Assembly: GCA_022376515.1 (NCBI GenBank)
Contig: WTXI01000166.1
Coordinates: 1 to 64,000 of the forward strand
Direction of reading: 5' to 3'
Length of the DNA: 64,000 nucleotides
Source: Lactifluus volemus
Lineage: Eukaryota > Basidiomycota > Agaricomycetes > Russulales > Russulaceae
Shown: one piece after another, positions 58,873 through 64,000 of the stretch
How the letters are laid out: each line of letters begins with the position of its first letter
Numbering within the stretch: the stretch's first letter is position 1
Program-made: the position numbers and the translations under genes
Notes under the pieces: generated by a model
Database searches by the model: none
Told to the model about the DNA's origin: nothing
What the model saw: only the letters and a program-made list of their open reading frames with translations

Positions 58873-61117
58873 TCACCACTAGCTCACATCAAACACGACG
58901 CTGGCGGTACACACACACCATCACGGACTCGGAACCGTTCCGACCAATGCCCGCTTACGAAGCTCGAGCCTCACACCGCTCGCTCCATGCAAGACATTAG
59001 GAACAACGAATGCAAAAACTTCAGGAGGTCAGCGATGATGCCCAGTGAGAAGTGGAATGTAGTAATCCGGAGTAAACTGCAAAAAATTGAACCATTCAAT
59101 CTAATTCAAAAATCCGAACAATAGCCATTTTAATTCAATGGAAAATTGAAGGCATTATAATTATTCTGAATCGAATTGAATACCAGATCAGATCGGACCG
59201 AATTCACTTGATCAGAATTGAATCAGGTATAATTGAATTAATCCCATTTATTGTCTATTTACGGTTACAGCTCTATTCAATTTTATTCTACCCTCGATGC
59301 TAATCACGTTGCCCAAGGTGGCCACGCGTCAAACAATCCAAGTCATCTTGGTGCTCACCGTGTCTGCAAAGCCGACTACTGCGGTCAATGATCCACCACC
59401 TCCACATCATCATCTTTGTCCCTGTCATCCGTTCTGGGCGTGGGCATGGGAGCTCCTCGGCCTCGAGCTCACGATGGCATGCGCTTGGATTGCTGAAGTG
59501 CAAGAGGGGGGTAGATGTAGGGCAGGGACATCGTGGGACTCTCCACAGGGCAGCGGTGGCGGCAGTAGCGATGGTGAGGTCAGGGCCGTCATCGTCGTCA
59601 TCGTTTGTGGGTTTGAGGGTTTGGTGATCTACCTGTATTGGAAGCTGTTAAATGCTCTCGAGTTCATAAAGGGTAGGGCGAGAAAAACAATAGGAAAAGA
59701 CTGAACGCACAGGCATCACCCCAGTGGACCAAATCAGCCTCGGAAACATGGCTCTAATGATCAACAAAGACTCGGAGTGTAAGAAACATGTCAACTATGG
59801 GATCCCTTGAAACAAAGGGCTGACCTTGCCAATGACAACGTGACCGCGGCGGCGACCCAGACCACCACCACGTGGCCATTCCAGTTTGGCTACCCGATCT
59901 ACTTTGTTCATGTGGATCGCACACCGAGCAGTGGTTGTGCTCTAGCCCTGCACATTGGTTTCTGTCTAGGAATGTCGAGTGAGGACCATCGGAGCTGTGT
60001 GATGCTGGTCATACGTACTGGGAATCGGTAGACGAGCTCAAGTGCTAAACATTAAACAAATGGCTATGATGGGGACCCTGCATTTCTGTGTAACCTACAA
60101 AATTCAAGTTCTCGCTGTATTAGGGTGCCCCGATATCAGTCGTAATGTCCTTGCGCAGACATTGATTCAGGACAATGACTTAGCTTCGAGCACACTTTTT
60201 GTCAGGCCCTCTGCGCCATCGCGCACTTCCTAGATCTTGGCAATGTCGACCTAAAATCGGATCAGTGAGTGCAGTCACGATTGGTCAAACGACGAAGCTT
60301 GGTGTAGTACCATGCTCTGAAAGTCAGTAAAGCACTTGCATGTAGAGTGAGGAGGCTAGTCTCACAAGCTGGAGCCCAGTTGATAAGGGCGAGGGGTGAT
60401 TAGGTTCTCCCATCGGTGTGTACGAGGTTATACGAAAATACGACGGCCTCTGGGAGCTCTGCACCAAAAAGACACAAGAAAACGTCTCGACTTGCTCCAT
60501 GATCAATTTCTGTTTGTTGATCTTGACCACAAGCGCAGCAGTGTTTTGGCGTTGGGTGAACCTGAGACATCCAGGGGAAGGGAGGGGCATGGAGATGCCA
60601 AGGTCAAGAGGAGGTCGCTCGCTCTAGTGATCTCTTCGTGACGGCAGCAGCACGGGAGGGCCGGAAAGGAGGCAGGTGACAACGGTGGTGGCAGTGAGTG
60701 ATGTCGTGGTGGCGGCGGTAAGTAGGAGAGGCACGCTGGCAGAGCAGGAGGGGAGAGGAAGCACGTTGGCCCGGGGATGCAACGGGAGAAAAGCACGGCT
60801 ATAAGCTCGATCGAAGATGCAGCCCCCCAAAAAAGATCCAAATGATGCTGGTCTGAGGAAGGTAGGAAGGGAGACACTCACGAAAAATTGTGGAGAGTAT
60901 ACAGGCCTCACGAGCAGCAGAGGAAAGAATAGGGGAACACATTGAGAAGGAGAGGAAGAGGGAAGAAATGTATGCGTCAGAATCAGCGCGCAACACGAAG
61001 TCGATAGATGTAGCACGACAAACAACCACAAATAGGACAGTGCCTGGGTCAGTAAGTACTCGATGCAGGTTCAATGAACTGGATAAACAGTTCATTCAAT
61101 TCTAATCAGTTGCTTTC

Positions 61118-61284
61118 TATTGACATCTGTGATGTGACGTCACTGAACATCGCACGTCATCATTGTTATCACATGTACTATTCCCTGTGCAAGTACTTAA
61201 ACAGAATAGTTTGGGGTGTAAATATAATAAATTCTCTCTCCCTTACTATCACGCTGTGATCATGTCACAGTCCGATTTCCATAA
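61118..61284 (+). repeat. Left LTR, 167 bp
   Basis: Direct repeat of 63199-63365; differs visibly only at the penultimate bases (CATAA against CATTA). Contains GTGACGTCAC, a palindromic CRE-like box. Confidence 0.88.
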
Positions 61285-61515
61285 GGTTATGGGCCCTGGG
61301 CCCTCGCATGCTGCTATCCGACCTTGACATTCTTTTCACCGCTCAGTTCTAGACCATGTCAGACCGCTTGATACCTCAGAATATCTCAGATGCCGCCATT
61401 CTGCCTTGTTTTTCCTTCTCATTCAGACCACTGTTAGGGCCTTCTGAGCCCAGTAACTGTCCCGCAACCACAAAAGAATTCAGACACCGCATATATTGAC
61501 CAAGTTGGGAGTCAT

Positions 61516-61665
61516 GGGACCAAGCCCAGCCCCGCCAGCAGTAAACGTCACCGCATCCGCAGATTCAGACCACCGTTGGGACCAAGCCCAGCCCCGCCAG
61601 TAGTAACTATCACCGCATCAATGCCACACAGATTTCTTTCCCTTTTCGTTGGGACCAAGCCCAAA
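61516..61665 (+). repeat. Degenerate internal repeats of the LTR element
   Basis: GGGACCAAGCCCAGCCCCGC occurs at about 61517 and 61579, with a partial third copy near 61650. Part of a longer zone of CACCG/CCGTCACCGC repeats. Long frames crossing it are low complexity. Confidence 0.7.
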
Positions 61666-63198
61666 CGCCACAGACTTTTTTCTACCGTCGCTCCCCACCT
61701 CACTGTCACCGTATCAACGCCGTTAAGATCCCCCGTCTTTTATCTACCTCATCCCCGTCAACCGTCATCACCGCATCAACGCAGTCAAGATTTTTTCGTC
61801 TTTCGTTCTTTTCTACCGTCGCTCCCCGCCTCACCGTCACTGTACCAATGCCATGAAGAATCCCCGTCTCTTATTTTCCACCTCGTCACTCCCCCACCGG
61901 TTCTTTTACTCGGTACTGTCAGCCACCATCCTGCCAGCCGCGTCCTTTTTTCATTGCCGTTCTCTTTCTTCATTGACGTCTTCTCTCTCATCACCACTCG
62001 TAACCGCCCCGCCTTTTTTTTGTTGCCACGAACACTCAATTTCCTTGTTTATATCACCGTCACCGCCACCCCGTTTGTCTCTTTACCATGCCAGCCGCAC
62101 CAGTACCTCCGTAACCGCTATCCCTCGCCATTTCATCGCAGACCAACACCGTCCCGCCAACCGTCAGCCATCCCATCGTTTCTTTGTTGTCTCCCTTCCC
62201 TTCATTGTCCTGTCTCCCACTCTCCTGCTATTTCTTTCACTCGTTTCCTCTGCCACCGCCATTCCGTAACCGCTGCCTGTCGCTATTTCATCAAAGACCA
62301 TCACTTCCCCGCTAGTTTGTTATTACTGCCGCCGAGCCATTTTACGATCACCATTTTGTCATCACCACCGCACCGCAACACATTGTTTCTTCTTTGTTAT
62401 CACCGCTGCCCCGCCGCTTTTCCATTCCTTCACCATCGCTGTCATTTTTTTTTAATTACCCCAGGTTCCGTCCACAACCACCACGTCATTTTATTATCAC
62501 CACCGCCCGACAGTTTCAAAGCCCCACCTTTTTTTCGTTCTCACCATTCCCCGTAGTTTCGATGCCCCGCTGCCCGACAGATTTTTTCTTTTTCTTTCTT
62601 TCGTTGCCATCACCGCTGTCGTTGTTTCGTCTACATTGCTGTTCAAACTTCACCGCTGCCCCGCCATCCATTCAATATGACGCCTTCATTGTTTCTTTGC
62701 AAATTTTTAATATCCTTTTTATTCCTGTTCTCCCACAATCCACCAGTGACGCCTGCTGTATCCCTCACCTGTCATTGCCTAGTCCCCGAATCCACCCGTC
62801 ATGTCCCATTTCCGGGTGAGGAGGAGTATTAGTGTCTCTGTGTTCACCCGAGTCCCCGCTTGCAACATTTGAGGAGGAGCCTCAGTGCTGTTCTTGCTCA
62901 TAACCCTTGCTGGCTGTTTGCCCCCGCTCTCTGCTTGGCCACCCCTACTTCCAAGGACTGACCCTGAGGAGGAGCATCAACCACTCGCGCTTACTCTCTT
63001 TTATGTCTCGTAACACTCCATTGCTTCTCAGCCTTCTGGACTCTCTTCTGTTTCTCACTTGCCTCATGGCACCTTTTCTTTTGATTGCATTACATGTACC
63101 TCTGTCTCACCATCAGCCTCATGGCTTCACCTTTATATTCTTCCGCCTCATGGCACTTTCTTTTATTGAACTGTTTGACTACGTGCGATGAGGAGGAG

Positions 63199-63365
63199 TA
63201 TTGACATCTGTGATGTGACGTCACTGAACATCGCACGTCATCATTGTTATCACATGTACTATTCCCTGTGCAAGTACTTAAACAGAATAGTTTGGGGTGT
63301 AAATATAATAAATTCTCTCTCCCTTACTATCACGCTGTGATCATGTCACAGTCCGATTTCCATTA
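63199..63365 (+). repeat. Right LTR, 167 bp
   Basis: Direct repeat of 61118-61284, followed by the target duplication CTTTC at 63366-63370. Confidence 0.88.
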
Positions 63366-63577
63366 CTTTCGATCGAGAAATAAATCTCGTGACTCAATCA
63401 TTTGTATTCAATAAAATTCATAGAGAGATTGAATGTGATCGAGCGCTATTCAAATTTTATCAACGAAATCGAATTAATATTATTGTTATCATTTTATATC
63501 AATTCACATCAATCGTATTCATGTCATTCAATTTTATTCGATCGGATCATATTTAATTCTATCCACTTCTCACTGGG

Positions 63578-64000
63578 GATGATGGGTCAGGGACAGATGG
63601 CAAAAGGAAGAAAAGGGGCGAGGATAGCATACGCGCCGTTTCAAAGGTATCCGTCACGCAGACCTCGAAAACGAGCTAATCGAAGAACTTAGGAGTGGCA
63701 ATCCGAGCAACGCGGGCAAGAGAACGAGTGGATGTTGATCAGAACGAGAAGCCGGTAATTGTAATCCATGGCAGATCCACAAGAAGCACCTCCGAATTCC
63801 AGTTTAAGGAATGTCAGTGCTGGAAATGGCACCTGCATCATAGAAGTGTTAGACACTCAAGATCATGTGATCACTGAAGAGGACTCTCCATTTCCTTGTC
63901 CGTATCTCTGACTCGTTTCAGCATTGGATTCAAGATACAATTCAAGACGATGCGGAAACGCAAACACGATGTATCGCCATCTTCGGCAAACGCAGATGAC
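63578..64000 (+). other. End of segment Z and start of unit E
   Basis: After the TIR element, segment Z resumes (DDGSGTDGKRKKRGEDS-like frame) and then the unit junction AATTCCAGTTTAAGG at 63795. This copy differs more from A-D than they do from one another. A plus-strand frame from 63764 (MADPQEAPPNSSLRN...) is open to 63909, where units A-D show only broken versions. A basic frame from about 63951 (MRKRKHDVSPSS) runs off the window. It may show the original gene from which the unit leaders decayed. Confidence 0.45.

Larger units (their letters stand above)
61118..63365 (+). mobile_element. Non-coding LTR retroelement (TRIM/LARD-like), 2.25 kb
   Basis: Two nearly identical 167-bp LTRs (61118-61284, 63199-63365; TATTGACATC...TTTCCATWA) and a 5-bp duplication CTTTC (61113-61117, 63366-63370). 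Just after the left LTR lies GGTTATGGGCCC (61285-61296), complementary to the anticodon stem-loop of initiator tRNA-Met. This half-tRNA primer site is known from copia. Just before the right LTR is a purine tract (GATGAGGAGGAG). The 1.9-kb interior is pyrimidine-rich with ACCG/CCGTC motifs and codes for no gag or pol that I can recognise. Confidence 0.85.
59041..63577. mobile_element. TIR DNA element (hAT-like) in segment Z of unit D, 4.5 kb
   Basis: Perfect 16-bp inverted ends CCCAGTGAGAAGTGGA (59041-59056, 63562-63577) and an exact 7-bp duplication GATGATG (59034-59040, 63578-63584). Units A-C have the uninterrupted site. Subterminal zones on both sides are AT-rich with many AATTGAAT/ATTCAATT motifs. 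The CAGTG start and near-8-bp duplication suggest hAT; class not certain. No transposase found: 59300-61080 holds only short frames I cannot assign. A separate LTR element is nested at 61118-63365; without it the element is about 2.3 kb. Confidence 0.82.
50176..63794 (+). repeat. Tandem segmental duplication, unit D
   Basis: Leader, NLR-D, GEF fragment, a short SDA1 fragment, then an abrupt join (58872-58875) to the end of segment Z, into which a 4.5-kb TIR element has inserted. Confidence 0.9.

Noticed and set aside
59297..59704. 135-codon ORF as the transposase of the unit D TIR element
   Set aside because: No hAT or other transposase motif and low-complexity His/Pro and Gly/Ser runs; the other strand is equally open.
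61576..62556. 326-codon plus-strand ORF in the LTR element
   Set aside because: Pyrimidine-rich repeat sequence (CACCG, TTTCTT) open in two frames; no gag, pol or other motif.

Overview
The window looks like an Agaricomycete (Basidiomycota) nuclear chromosome segment. The evidence is short GT-AG introns of about 50-60 bp inside otherwise open genes, NACHT-WD40 proteins of the basidiomycete HET-E-like type, a CACTA transposon with a Tnp2-type transposase of the Plavaka kind, a chromodomain Ty3/Gypsy element, and a Tad/LINE-like insertion. The species cannot be fixed from sequence alone.

Layout. The backbone is a head-to-tail array of a 10-14 kb segmental duplication: unit A (1-8114, left end outside the window), B (26281-39813), C (39814-50175), D (50176-63794) and the first 200 bp of E (63795-64000). 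Each full unit holds a plus-strand NLR-type gene (N-terminal C2-like domain, helical bundle, NACHT, 14 WD40 repeats). Downstream, on the minus strand, lies a broken 3' part of a Rom2-like Rho1 GEF gene. In A, B and D this is fused inside an intron to a broken 3' part of SDA1 (plus strand). A and B carry a second, more diverged GEF 3' fragment, and all units end in an unassigned coding-like segment called 'Z' here. Unit C lacks SDA1 but keeps the GEF back into its DH and PH domains. The NLR genes of B, C and D have open main exons. The NLR of A is broken by two 1-bp deletions.

Mobile elements are nested in the array. Between A and B sit an 876-bp hAT-like element (8-bp TSD) and, directly beside it, a 17.3-kb CACTA/Plavaka element (3-bp TSD AAG). 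The Plavaka transposase gene is split by an 11.4-kb minus-strand chromodomain Gypsy element (TSD CACTA). That element carries a TA-flanked 1.6-kb TIR element in its gag and a 604-bp solo LTR (TSD CACAC) between gag and protease. Unit B has a 1.6-kb internally deleted LINE in its GEF fragment. Unit D has a 4.5-kb TIR element in segment Z, itself containing a 2.25-kb non-coding LTR element with 167-bp LTRs and a copia-like half-tRNA primer site.

How it may work together. The NLR copies align slot by slot over all 14 WD repeats, and their differences cluster at a few codons per repeat. This is the pattern known for fungal allorecognition/NWD receptors, so the array is best read as a birth-and-death cluster of recognition receptors. 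It has carried along pieces of two neighbouring housekeeping genes (SDA1, ROM2) and collected transposons. Function in recognition is inferred, not shown. Rough 5' exon structures are given where splice phases fit; two exon joins remain unresolved.
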